Source of the DNA: Endomicrobiales bacterium
GTDB lineage: Bacteria; Elusimicrobiota; Endomicrobiia; Endomicrobiales; JAFGGC01
Direction: 5' to 3'
Assembly: GCA_016930715.1 (NCBI GenBank)
Contig: JAFGGC010000034.1
Span: forward strand, 16,337-80,336
Length of the DNA: 64,000 nt
A model generated the notes under the pieces. That model made no database searches. It was not told the DNA's origin and saw only the letters and a program-made list of their open reading frames with translations. Shown piece by piece: positions 9,130 through 17,597 of this stretch; the stretch's first letter is position 1, and each line of letters begins with the position of its first letter. The position numbers were made by a program, and so were the translations under genes.

Positions 9130-10191
9130 ATGAATAAAAAAGCGACGATATTTCTCACTTCCGGCCTGGGCGACAACCTGCTGGCACTACCCCTGCTTTT
9201 GGAACTCGAGGCGTTCGCGGATCTTTACGTGGTGGTAAACGATCCCGCATACAAAAGATTGTTTGAAAAATGCCTTGAAAATGCGAAAATAAGTGTTTAC
9301 AACGGTTCTCTAGGTTCGCTAGCGGCAATACTAAAGGACAATTTCAAAAATGACTACTGGCTATACCCTGTAGGTTCCTGCTCAAGGAAAACAAGATTGC
9401 TGAATCTTATATCTTTTGCTGATAAAAAATATGGATTTACGTCGCTGAACTCTGAAAATACGTGGCAAGCGGAAATAGGCCTGGACATTTGCCTTACGCC
9501 TAACCTGGCTAAAAGAGCTTGGCAGAACAATCTTAGACTGTTGACTCTCATTGACGAAAAATTGCCAGATCCGGGAAGGACATGGGACTATTATTCGGGG
9601 ATTTTAAGAGAGAGAATGATTGGAAAGGAATATAAGAATAAGGAGAAGTCGCTTTTCGTTCATGCCGGGTCAAGGAAATATCCCGGTAAGCTTGAGGAGC
9701 TCAAGAGATGGCCGCTGGAAAAGTATATCAATGTGACAAGAGCATTGCTGGGCAAGGGGCTATTCGACAGTGTCACGTACTTTGTCGGCCCGGATGACGA
9801 CAACATTGAAGACTATCTAAAGAATAAGGATGCCGTCAAGAGAATTGAAGTATTGAAAGCTTCCGCGTTGGGAGAAGATCTGCTTTTGCTCGCTCAAAAA
9901 ATCGCGTCACATTCGTATTTTCTGGGCAATGATTCAGGGGTAGCGCATCTCGCGAGCGTTCTGGGCGTGCCTTCAACGGTTATCATAAGCGGGATATGCG
10001 AGCCATCGTACGTGGGACAAAGCGGCGGTAGGACGAAACTTGTATCGTTTCCCGTAGAATGCGGCGGCTGCACGGTAGGTATTTCTCACGAAATGGCCTT
10101 GAAGTTCAATTGCAGGTTTGATAATAAGTGCGTAAAAATGATAACTGAAGATATGGTAAAAGAAAGTGTCTTGGGGAATAGAAATGGATAA
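9130..10191 (+). CDS. GT9-family (heptosyltransferase-like) glycosyltransferase
   Basis: 353 residues. The N-terminus FLTSGLGDNLLALPLL has the GxGDxL motif of heptosyltransferases, FVHAGS near residue 177 opens the C-terminal Rossmann domain, and GNDSGVAHLASVLG is the family signature for nucleotide-sugar binding. A short cysteine motif (CGGC) precedes the C-terminus. It likely adds a sugar to core or O-unit; donor unknown. Bases 9240-9640 are more AT-rich than the flanks. Confidence 0.82.
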   Translation: MNKKATIFLTSGLGDNLLALPLLLELEAFADLYVVVNDPAYKRLFEKCLENAKISVYNGSLGSLAAILKDNFKNDYWLYPVGSCSRKTRLLNLISFADKKYGFTSLNSENTWQAEIGLDICLTPNLAKRAWQNNLRLLTLIDEKLPDPGRTWDYYSGILRERMIGKEYKNKEKSLFVHAGSRKYPGKLEELKRWPLEKYINVTRALLGKGLFDSVTYFVGPDDDNIEDYLKNKDAVKRIEVLKASALGEDLLLLAQKIASHSYFLGNDSGVAHLASVLGVPSTVIISGICEPSYVGQSGGRTKLVSFPVECGGCTVGISHEMALKFNCRFDNKCVKMITEDMVKESVLGNRNG

Positions 10192-11473
10192 ACTGTCCAA
10201 GATAAAGGTCAATTACAATCTTGTAGTACTTCTTGTAATATCGATGATATTATTCTCGAGGAATTTCGCGCACTTGTCGGTAAACACCGGCATGCTGAGC
10301 GTGTACACGACGGAACTAGCGCTTATAATTGTAGTGGCAGTATTCTTGATGCGGGCGCTGATTTTAGGGAAAGTAAAGTATTTAAAGCACCCGCTATTGC
10401 CCTGGTTTGCCGCGCTTTACGCAGTTATGTTTTTCTCGTTGTGCAGGGGTTTTATTGATTACAATGACAGGATATTCGTTTTACGGCAGAGCAGCCTGTT
10501 TTACTATTCTCTGTTTTTCTTTATAATGCCTCTGTTCGTTGACAATATAAAAAAAGTGAAAATACTTTTCAAGTGGTATGTCTATTCATGTGTCGTGATA
10601 TCCGTGGCGATTTTGCTGAAAATAACATTTTATGGTTTGGGACATTACGGTTACTACTACCTCGGAATGGCGATAGCGGCGCTCTGTTATTTGATAGCGA
10701 CAAAAAGGAAAAAGAGCGTGATATTCGGTATATTGGTGTTGATATTTTTTATGGCCTTTATTAAGGGGATGGCGCGGGCGTCGTGGGTAGGACTGTTATG
10801 CGCGATGCTGGCTATATATTGGCTAAATGCAAGGAAGCTGATCAGGATAGTAACTATAAAAAGGACTTTTTACTCGCTGATAGTGATAGTCGCTTTGGTA
10901 ACGTGCGCGATGGCGATAGTATCGCCGAAGAGCGTTGAAAGGATAATGAGCAAAGCATTAAGCATTGCAATGGTACAGACGGAAGAAAGCACGAACAGGG
11001 GCGCGATATTGAACGCCAAATGGAGGCTGCTGGTTTGGAAGGACATAATAAACGAATCGATGCGAAAACCTCTGCTGGGCTGGGGGTTCGGAAAGAAATT
11101 CGTGCCGGAAACAGTCAAAAGCATGGGATGGGGCGGCGCTTTCAGGGACGAAGAAGTCGGTTTTCAGGACCCGCACAATTCCTTCTTGAGCGTGTTGCAC
11201 AGGACCGGAATAGTGGGATTCACCATATTCGCCGTGATATTGGGGAAATTTTTAAGAAGGACGTTCTTGATGCTGGGGAAAATGCGGGAGGGCGAGATAA
11301 AAGATTACGTCGCGATACTTTTTTTATGCGTGATATATATGCTCGCGACGTCATTTTTCATGGTCGTTCTTGAAGGCCCGTATCTGGGTATATTTTTGTG
11401 GATTGCCATGGGGCTGGTAGTGTCACTTGAAAGGATATACGAGAGTCAGGAGTATGCGTCCGAATCAAAATAA
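10184..11473 (+). CDS. O-antigen ligase/polymerase-like membrane protein (first of two)
   Basis: About 429 residues from the ATG at 10184, chosen because ggggaa lies at good spacing; a GTG at 10166 would add six residues. About 11-12 hydrophobic helices with a large periplasmic loop near residues 250-335. GMARASWVGLLCAMLAIYW resembles the RxxW motif before the loop, and DPHNSFLSVLHRTGIVGF is the H-containing motif of the Wzy_C (WaaL/Wzy) family. It either polymerises repeat units or ligates them to lipid A-core. A second member of the family is at 18781. Confidence 0.8.
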   Translation: MDKLSKIKVNYNLVVLLVISMILFSRNFAHLSVNTGMLSVYTTELALIIVVAVFLMRALILGKVKYLKHPLLPWFAALYAVMFFSLCRGFIDYNDRIFVLRQSSLFYYSLFFFIMPLFVDNIKKVKILFKWYVYSCVVISVAILLKITFYGLGHYGYYYLGMAIAALCYLIATKRKKSVIFGILVLIFFMAFIKGMARASWVGLLCAMLAIYWLNARKLIRIVTIKRTFYSLIVIVALVTCAMAIVSPKSVERIMSKALSIAMVQTEESTNRGAILNAKWRLLVWKDIINESMRKPLLGWGFGKKFVPETVKSMGWGGAFRDEEVGFQDPHNSFLSVLHRTGIVGFTIFAVILGKFLRRTFLMLGKMREGEIKDYVAILFLCVIYMLATSFFMVVLEGPYLGIFLWIAMGLVVSLERIYESQEYASESK

Positions 11474-12623
11474 AAGAAAGGTGCTTGTTCTCGGCTACCT
11501 GCCTCCGCCGTACGAAGGAACGGCCAAGCTGACGGAGCTTGTAGTGAACTCCGGTCTGCTCAAGGATGAATTTGACGTGAGTTTCCTGCCGTACTTCAAA
11601 AGAAAGAAAACGGAAGGGCGCGGCAAACTGGGGCCTGTCGGTGTTGTCAATAATGTCTTTAATATAGCGTCTCTGCTGTGGCGGCTTCTGACCGTCCATC
11701 CGGACGCGGTTTACATGCCCGTTGCGCAAAACAGGTACGGTTTTTTCAGGGATTCGATAGTAATACTTATCGGCAAAATGTTCGGTGCCAAAATATGCGC
11801 ACATTTCCACGGAGGTGATTTCAGGTCTTTCTATGATTCCCTTGGAGGTATTTATAAGCTCTACGTCAGGCGGGTTTTGGCCCTGGTTGACCGGTTGATC
11901 CTGCTGGGAAACAGGATAGTAGAGAGGTTCAGAGGTCTGGTCAAAGATGAACAAATCAGAGTACTGTATAATTGCGTTCCCTACCAGGTGGAGAGGGCAA
12001 AAGCCGGCAGGATCCACGGCAAGCGGTTCAACGTGCTGTTTATGGGGTATTTGTCAAAGGCAAAGGGGGCCCTGGACCTTGTAAAAGCGGCTGAAATAGT
12101 CCTCAAGGAGCATAATAAAGATATTTTGTTCGTGATGTGCGGGGAACCGGTGGAAATAGAGCGCAATATCGTGTTTATCGAAGATCCGCACCGCGGATAT
12201 TCGAGAATGATGGAGATAATAGAGAAAAACGGTATTTCTGGATATTTCAAGATGCCGGGCCCTGTTAGCGGCGAAGCAAAGAAGGAGTATTTCACAAATG
12301 CCGACTTGTTTGTCTATCCAAGCTACGCCGAAGGGTGCCCGGTGGCAGTCCTCGAGGCGATGGCCTACGGCCTTCCGGTTATAACAACACCGGTGGGTGC
12401 CCTGGGCGAAATGCTTAAAGAAGGCCAAAATTGCTTTTTTGTCGAGCCGGGCGACTACGAGGGGTTGAGCCGTCTAATAATGAACTGTCGAAGCGACAGG
12501 GTCAGGCTCGAGGACATGGGTAGGAGGAACATGGAACTTGTGAGGGATCGATACAACAGCCAGGAATTCCTGCGCGGGCTGAAAAATATATTCAATGAAA
12601 TACTTTCAACGGACGGAGTTTAA
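11454..12623 (+). CDS. GT4-family glycosyltransferase
   Basis: About 389 residues from the ATG at 11454; a TTG at 11427 adds nine residues inside the upstream gene. N-terminal VLGYLPPPYEGTAKL is a GT4 acceptor-domain start. HFHGGDFRSF follows, and the C-terminal donor domain has VLFMGYLSKAKGALDLVKA and YPSYAEGCPVAVLEAMAYG, where the E-x7-E retaining-glycosyltransferase motif lies. A cytoplasmic enzyme extending the lipid-linked O-unit or core; sugar unknown. It overlaps the upstream ligase gene by 20 bases. Confidence 0.88.
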   Translation: MRPNQNKRKVLVLGYLPPPYEGTAKLTELVVNSGLLKDEFDVSFLPYFKRKKTEGRGKLGPVGVVNNVFNIASLLWRLLTVHPDAVYMPVAQNRYGFFRDSIVILIGKMFGAKICAHFHGGDFRSFYDSLGGIYKLYVRRVLALVDRLILLGNRIVERFRGLVKDEQIRVLYNCVPYQVERAKAGRIHGKRFNVLFMGYLSKAKGALDLVKAAEIVLKEHNKDILFVMCGEPVEIERNIVFIEDPHRGYSRMMEIIEKNGISGYFKMPGPVSGEAKKEYFTNADLFVYPSYAEGCPVAVLEAMAYGLPVITTPVGALGEMLKEGQNCFFVEPGDYEGLSRLIMNCRSDRVRLEDMGRRNMELVRDRYNSQEFLRGLKNIFNEILSTDGV

Positions 12624-13367
12624 ATGAAAAAAACGGAATACGATGTCAGCATAGTACTGCCCGTGTACAACGAAGAAAAACGCATAAAATACACTGTCGA
12701 CAGGATCGTGGAGTATTTTATCTCAAGAAATCTTAATTATGAGATTATCGTAGTTGACGACGGTTCGCGGGATAAGACGCTGGATATAGTAAAGGAAGTA
12801 TGCGAGGGAAGGTCCGAAAACCTTCATTTTCTGCATAACCACGTCAACATGGGCAAGGGTTTTTCGGTCAAGAGGGGGATAATGTTCGCGAGGGGCGATA
12901 TAATTCTGTTTTCGGACGCGGACCTTTCCACTCCTATCGAAGAATACGAAAAACTCGAAAAGGCCCTGAAAGAGGGAGAATACGACGCGGCGATAGCTTC
13001 AAGGGCAATGCCGGATTCAATCAAAACGGTGCCGCAGGGGTTTTTCCGTGACAGGATGGGCAAGCTTTTCGGAAAAATAGTGCAGATCCTCGTCCTTCCT
13101 GACATAGAGGATTCCCAGTGCGGGTTCAAGGCCTTCAAGAAAGAGTGCGCGCATTTTGTTTTCTACTGGCAGACCATTTTCGGGTTCGGTTTCGACCCGG
13201 AAATACTGTATCTGTGCAAGAAACACGGGTATAAGGTCAAACAGATACCCGTGAAGTGGGAAAACAGCTTTGATTCGAAGCTCAACCCCTTTACGGACAC
13301 GCTGAAAATCGGATTTGAACTTTTTAAGATACGCCTGAAGATTTTGCTGGGGCATTACGATGTGTGA
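12624..13367 (+). CDS. GT2-family dolichyl/undecaprenyl-phosphate glucosyltransferase-like protein
   Basis: 247 residues. The GT-A start VSIVLPVYNEEKRI, then VVDDGSRDKT near residue 40 and FSDADLSTP near 95 (DxD), match the dolichyl-phosphate beta-glucosyltransferase-like subfamily, as does the later DSQCGFKAFKKE. Such enzymes charge undecaprenyl phosphate with a sugar for use by GT-C enzymes at the periplasmic face. The next gene encodes exactly such a GT39-like protein and overlaps by 8 bases, so the two probably work together. A Shine-Dalgarno (ggag) lies 6 bases before the ATG. Confidence 0.85.
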   Translation: MKKTEYDVSIVLPVYNEEKRIKYTVDRIVEYFISRNLNYEIIVVDDGSRDKTLDIVKEVCEGRSENLHFLHNHVNMGKGFSVKRGIMFARGDIILFSDADLSTPIEEYEKLEKALKEGEYDAAIASRAMPDSIKTVPQGFFRDRMGKLFGKIVQILVLPDIEDSQCGFKAFKKECAHFVFYWQTIFGFGFDPEILYLCKKHGYKVKQIPVKWENSFDSKLNPFTDTLKIGFELFKIRLKILLGHYDV

Positions 13368-14286
13368 TCAAAGCGTTATGAGTAAAAAGTTATTGCACAA
13401 TAAGTATTTTCTTTTGTTGGTTATCGTTCTTGGTTCGTTCTGTGTCCGTTACGCTTACATCGACAAAGCGAACTTTGCCTCGATACAGGGAGGCGACCAG
13501 GCGATATACGTTCAAATAGCCGATAAAATCGTAAGAGACCACGTGTTCTCGCAGGAGCCGGGCTTGAGGTCGTTTATGCCGCCCATGCTTCCGTGGATTC
13601 TTGCCGGCCTGATGGCGTTGTTTGGACAGAACATGTACGTATTCTACATGTTCTTTTTCATTATGAGCGCCGCGACGGCCGTGCTTGTATATGACCTTGT
13701 AAGACGGTTGTCAAATAACTGGACGGCGCTTTTAGCGGCGGTCATCTTTGCAGTTTACGAGGAGTTCATTTACTGGACAACGCATATATACACCGAAACG
13801 CCGTTTCTTTTCCTTTTCGCCCTGACGCTGGTTTTTGCGGTGAGATACGTAGAAAATAAGAAAATGACGGACGTGTTTTTTACGGCGTTGTTCTCGGTGT
13901 GCACGTTTTACACGCGTTCTACAATGCTGCTTATTTATCCTTTCATACTCCTCTACTGGTGGATTAATAATGATGAAGAGTGGCGAAGAAAACTCAGGGC
14001 CGCGCTGGTTTTTACTGGGATGGTAGGTATATTGCTTCTTCCCTGGAGCTTGAGGAACTACTCGATACACAAAAAGCTGATACTCGGCAGCACAAACGGC
14101 GGCATGAACTTTCTGCAGGGCAATAACCAGTGGGCGTACGGGGAAAAGACCCTCCCGCCGCAGCTGTTCCCGGAACCGAATTACTGGCAAAGGCCCGAAA
14201 TGACCGAAGCGGGCCAGGAGGAGTATTTTTACGGGGAAGGATGGAAATGGATAAAAAGCAACAAAAAAGGTTTCTATGGCTCGTAA
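13360..14286 (+). CDS. GT39/ArnT-like membrane glycosyltransferase, N-terminal part of a frameshifted gene
   Basis: 308 residues before a premature TAA. It has the GT-C layout: a first membrane helix, then a periplasmic loop with acidic residues (GGDQAIYVQIADKI), then about eight helices and a loop ending EGWKWIKSNKKG. The natural continuation (RFLWLVTQKL and onward) lies in the -1 frame from an A6 run at 14263-14268. Joined there, the product would be about 792 residues. The break may be a real mutation, an indel error in a homopolymer, or slippage. Function: transfer of a sugar from a polyprenyl-phosphate donor, made by the gene just upstream. Confidence 0.75.
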   Translation: MCDQSVMSKKLLHNKYFLLLVIVLGSFCVRYAYIDKANFASIQGGDQAIYVQIADKIVRDHVFSQEPGLRSFMPPMLPWILAGLMALFGQNMYVFYMFFFIMSAATAVLVYDLVRRLSNNWTALLAAVIFAVYEEFIYWTTHIYTETPFLFLFALTLVFAVRYVENKKMTDVFFTALFSVCTFYTRSTMLLIYPFILLYWWINNDEEWRRKLRAALVFTGMVGILLLPWSLRNYSIHKKLILGSTNGGMNFLQGNNQWAYGEKTLPPQLFPEPNYWQRPEMTEAGQEEYFYGEGWKWIKSNKKGFYGS

Positions 14287-15737
14287 CGCAAAAATTGAAG
14301 TATATGCTGGAATACAAAATCGACGAAGCAAGTTATCCGGGCAAGGTAGCCGGAAACCGTCTCGGACCGCTGCTAAACTGGCCATATATCGGCATACTGG
14401 GCCTGGCGGGCGTGCTGTTGAGTTTCAAGCAATGGAAGAAACTTGTAATATTTTACGGGGTCATAGCCGCGGTGATAGCGACGAACGCGTTGTACTACCC
14501 GGCGCAACGGTACCGCCTGCCGATGGATTTCGTGCTGATTTATTTCTCGGCCTGGGCGCTGTTTTACGCGATTGGGAACTTAATCAGGGTGACCGGAATA
14601 AGGCAATATTTCAGGGATTGCGCGATAAACGAATATACATTAAACGAGATATTCGGCAGGGAAAACGGTTGGAAGATAAAATACGCGCTGATATCGCTTC
14701 TTGTCGCTGGTGTTTTTATCGCGTGGATCGGAGGAAAGGCCGTTCACGTGCAGGGAGTGCTTAGCGGGAAAAATATGTATTATGACGCGAGGACCCTGGT
14801 ACACGGTCCCGCGAAGCTCGAGATGGACCGGCTATTCCTCCCGTGGGCTTCGTGGCTTCAGAAAAGGATGTGGCTAAAAGACGGCAAGTACCGCATAGGT
14901 ATCGAGGGATACGGAGAGGAGTGCGAGGGTGAGCTTCCGTTGTTCAAGCTGAACGTGGACGGGCAGAAGGTGGGCGAGCTCACCTTTACAAAAAAACTTG
15001 AAGAGCATTACTTTGACGATGTTGAGATCAAGGGTGGTGAAAGGCTGATAGAACTGTTGTTTACCAGAATAAAACCTTCAATGGCTCATGTCTATAACGT
15101 AAGCATAAAAAGGACCGGCGATATCAATGCGGAAAAGGCGACTTGGTACGGAGTTTTCATCGGCAGTCCTGCATACATATTTATCTTTCCCGTGCTTCTA
15201 TCCGGGATTGCGTGCTGGTTCATGTACTTGCTGTACAAGAACCGGGATTCCTTGGATCTAATACTAAAAAAATCGTTGCCTGTTGCGGCAGCGGCATTTT
15301 TGCTGATTGTCTTTAAGGTGTTCATATGGGGGAAAATAGTCGTGCCGTTTTACTCGAGCGTAGAACGTATCGCGTCGGGTGGCGTTCTTGAATTCAATCC
15401 TTTGGACTGGGAACACGGCCCATTGAAGGAAGAAACGGGCAGAATATACATGCCATGGCCATCGTATCTGGAAAAGAGAATCTATTTGCCAAAAGGTGAT
15501 TACAGGTTGACCATGTTCGGCTATGGCGAGGAGAGCCGGGGTAATATGCCCGCATTGGATGTCAGAATTGACGATAACCCGGTTGGAAAGATACTTCTGA
15601 CCAAGCGGGATGAGGAAACATCAGTTGAATTTCACAGTGAAGGCGGGCAAAGGAATATCGCGATAGTGTTTAAAAGGACGAAGGAAGAAATACCGAATAT
15701 CTATTCGATTAGAATACAAAGGATTGCGAGGCCATGA
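14241..15737 (+). CDS. C-terminal part of the frameshifted GT39-like protein, with duplicated TM plus beta-rich module
   Basis: The ATG at 14241 has ggggaagg before it, so this piece could be translated alone, but its first residues (QKRFLWLVTQKLKYMLEY) continue the protein upstream. After three or four helices typical of GT39, about 350 residues follow as two copies of one unit: a membrane helix, then an extracytoplasmic domain of about 110 residues. Copy 1 runs from roughly 14690 to 15120, copy 2 from 15270 to 15737. Both contain PW-S-L-KR, L-x2-G-x-YR, GYGEE and a D-G/D-N turn followed by VG. The domain resembles small carbohydrate-binding modules of the CBM36/60 kind, which is my guess only. 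Confidence 0.7.
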   Translation: MEMDKKQQKRFLWLVTQKLKYMLEYKIDEASYPGKVAGNRLGPLLNWPYIGILGLAGVLLSFKQWKKLVIFYGVIAAVIATNALYYPAQRYRLPMDFVLIYFSAWALFYAIGNLIRVTGIRQYFRDCAINEYTLNEIFGRENGWKIKYALISLLVAGVFIAWIGGKAVHVQGVLSGKNMYYDARTLVHGPAKLEMDRLFLPWASWLQKRMWLKDGKYRIGIEGYGEECEGELPLFKLNVDGQKVGELTFTKKLEEHYFDDVEIKGGERLIELLFTRIKPSMAHVYNVSIKRTGDINAEKATWYGVFIGSPAYIFIFPVLLSGIACWFMYLLYKNRDSLDLILKKSLPVAAAAFLLIVFKVFIWGKIVVPFYSSVERIASGGVLEFNPLDWEHGPLKEETGRIYMPWPSYLEKRIYLPKGDYRLTMFGYGEESRGNMPALDVRIDDNPVGKILLTKRDEETSVEFHSEGGQRNIAIVFKRTKEEIPNIYSIRIQRIARP

Positions 15738-16480
15738 AAGGGTTCAAGTTGTTCGGGCTGAATTTTAGCAATATAAGTCTTGACGAATCTATCGTCGAGA
15801 TCGAGAAAATGATAAAAGACAAAACGCCGTCGATGCTGTTTTCTTTATCTGCGGAGCTGATAGTAAGGTCGGATAAGGACGGATTCCTCAAAAAGGTCTA
15901 TGACGAGGCAAAAATACTAACGCTTGACGGGAACGTGGTGCACAACGCTGCAAGGTTATTAGGTTCCCCTGCGGCCGAGCCGGTAAGCGCGTCAAGAATT
16001 ATGCTTAGGTTCATGGAAACGGCGGCAAAAAGGAATTATTCCGTTTATCTTCTAGGAGCTTCTGAAGAGGTGGTCAAGGAAACAGCGGAAACCCTCAGAA
16101 ATAAGCATCCGGGAATCAATATCGCAGGAATGCATAACGGTTATTTTGATATAGAAAACGACCGGGACGTGGTAAGCGATATAAAGGTCAGTAATCCGGA
16201 CATACTGTTCGTGGCGATGAGCAGTCCTCTAAAGGAGAGGTTCATATACAGAAATCTGCGCGAAATGAATGTGCCTGTTTGTGTCGGGGTCGGCGGAATA
16301 TTTGATATAATAGCTGGCAAGTGCAAACTTGCGCCGGAATGGATAAGCAGGATAGGATTGGAATGGTTTTACAGGTTCATTCAGGAACCAAAGAGGCTGT
16401 GGAAAAGATATTTAATAACCAATACAAAGTTCATATTTTTAGTGGTAAAAGAGTTATTTGCTAGGAAAGGCGGGCAATGA
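15734..16480 (+). CDS. WecG/TagA/CpsF-family (GT26) glycosyltransferase
   Basis: 248 residues, normal for the family. Conserved blocks: LTLDGNVVHNA with the putative catalytic aspartate D65, YSVYLLGASEEVV, HNGYF, and FVAMSSPLKERFI, ending with GLEWFYRFIQEPKRLWKRYL, the C-terminal membrane-binding appendage known from TagA. Family members add ManNAcA or ManNAc to lipid-linked GlcNAc. A GlcNAc 2-epimerase-like gene two places downstream fits a ManNAc- or FucNAc-type donor. It starts in the ATGA of the upstream stop. Confidence 0.88.
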   Translation: MKGFKLFGLNFSNISLDESIVEIEKMIKDKTPSMLFSLSAELIVRSDKDGFLKKVYDEAKILTLDGNVVHNAARLLGSPAAEPVSASRIMLRFMETAAKRNYSVYLLGASEEVVKETAETLRNKHPGINIAGMHNGYFDIENDRDVVSDIKVSNPDILFVAMSSPLKERFIYRNLREMNVPVCVGVGGIFDIIAGKCKLAPEWISRIGLEWFYRFIQEPKRLWKRYLITNTKFIFLVVKELFARKGGQ

Positions 16481-17592
16481 AAAAGATACTAGTTACCGGA
16501 TCCAACGGTTTCATGGGGAAAAATCTCATTGAGACGCTTGCCAGAAATGAAAATATAAGCTATTTCGGGTACGACTTGGATAAACCGAAAGAGGAATTAA
16601 AAAAATACCTGAAAGAAGCCGATATAATATTCCATTTCGCGGGAGTGAACAGGCCCGTGGACGTAAAGGAATTCGAAGAAGGCAACACGGCGTTCACGAA
16701 GGAAATGTTGGAGGATCTAAAAAAGAGCGGAAATACGGCAACGGTTGTCTTTATATCGTCGATACAGGTTCATCTCGAGAATCCGTACGGTGTCAGCAAG
16801 AAAAAAGCGGAGGACCTGCTTATTGAATACGGCAAGAAGAACAAGGCTAAAGTATACCTGTACAGGCTGACAAACGTATTCGGGAAGTGGAGCAGGCCGA
16901 ACTACAATTCCGTTGTGGCCACTTTCTGCCATAATGTCTCAAGGGGGATAGAGATAAAGATATCCGACCCTCAAAAGCAGATGGAGTTCAACTATATTGA
17001 TGACGTTATAGCCGAGTTCACGGCGATAATCGACAAGGACGACAAAGACACGGAGAACTACTATTACGACGTAAAGCCGGTCTACAGGATAAAGCTCAAG
17101 GACCTGGCGGAAACGATAGAAGGATTCAGGAAGACGCGCGAAAACCTGCGCGTACCTGACATGTCCGACAAGCTGACAAAATACCTCTACGCGACTTACC
17201 TGTCGTACCTGGAAAAGGATGATTTCAAGTACAAGCTCGATATGAAAACTGACCAGAGGGGAATGCTGGCCGAACTGCTGAAATCGGAAAACTCTGGCCA
17301 GATATTCGTGTCTAAAACACACAAAGGCATAACGAGGGGTAACCACTACCATAACACGAAAGTGGAAAAATTCTGTGTTATCCAGGGGAAAGCAGTGATA
17401 CGCTTCAGGAACGTTCTTTCAAAAGACGTGATAGAATATATGGTTTCAGGAGAAAAGATCGAAATCGTGGACATACCGCCCGGCTACACGCATTCGATCC
17501 GGAATACAGGCGAAGGTGAGATGATAGTGTTGTTCTGGGCCAGTGAGATATTCAACGCAGATAATCCCGACACGTACTTCAAGGAGGTCTGA
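16477..17592 (+). CDS. capF: CapF-type UDP-2-acetamido-2,6-dideoxy-hexulose reductase/epimerase
   Basis: 371 residues with two domains, as in Staphylococcus CapF. The N-terminal SDR has the NAD(P) motif GSNGFMGKNL at about residues 8-17 and VSKKKAE as YxxxK-like site (Y-GVSKKK). The C-terminal cupin (about residues 250-371) shows GITRGNHYHNTKVEKF with its metal-binding histidines and IPPGYTHSIRN. CapF makes UDP-6-deoxy-L-talNAc, which CapG then epimerises to UDP-L-FucNAc; the next gene looks like CapG. CapE, the first enzyme of the route, is not in the window. Confidence 0.9.
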   Translation: MKKILVTGSNGFMGKNLIETLARNENISYFGYDLDKPKEELKKYLKEADIIFHFAGVNRPVDVKEFEEGNTAFTKEMLEDLKKSGNTATVVFISSIQVHLENPYGVSKKKAEDLLIEYGKKNKAKVYLYRLTNVFGKWSRPNYNSVVATFCHNVSRGIEIKISDPQKQMEFNYIDDVIAEFTAIIDKDDKDTENYYYDVKPVYRIKLKDLAETIEGFRKTRENLRVPDMSDKLTKYLYATYLSYLEKDDFKYKLDMKTDQRGMLAELLKSENSGQIFVSKTHKGITRGNHYHNTKVEKFCVIQGKAVIRFRNVLSKDVIEYMVSGEKIEIVDIPPGYTHSIRNTGEGEMIVLFWASEIFNADNPDTYFKEV

Positions 17593-17597
17593 TAATA

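Noticed and set aside
14130..14240. Upstream in-frame extension of the GT39 C-terminal part
   Set aside because: Pro/Gly/Arg-rich residues with no similarity to the family; the same bases encode conserved GT39 sequence in the other frame.
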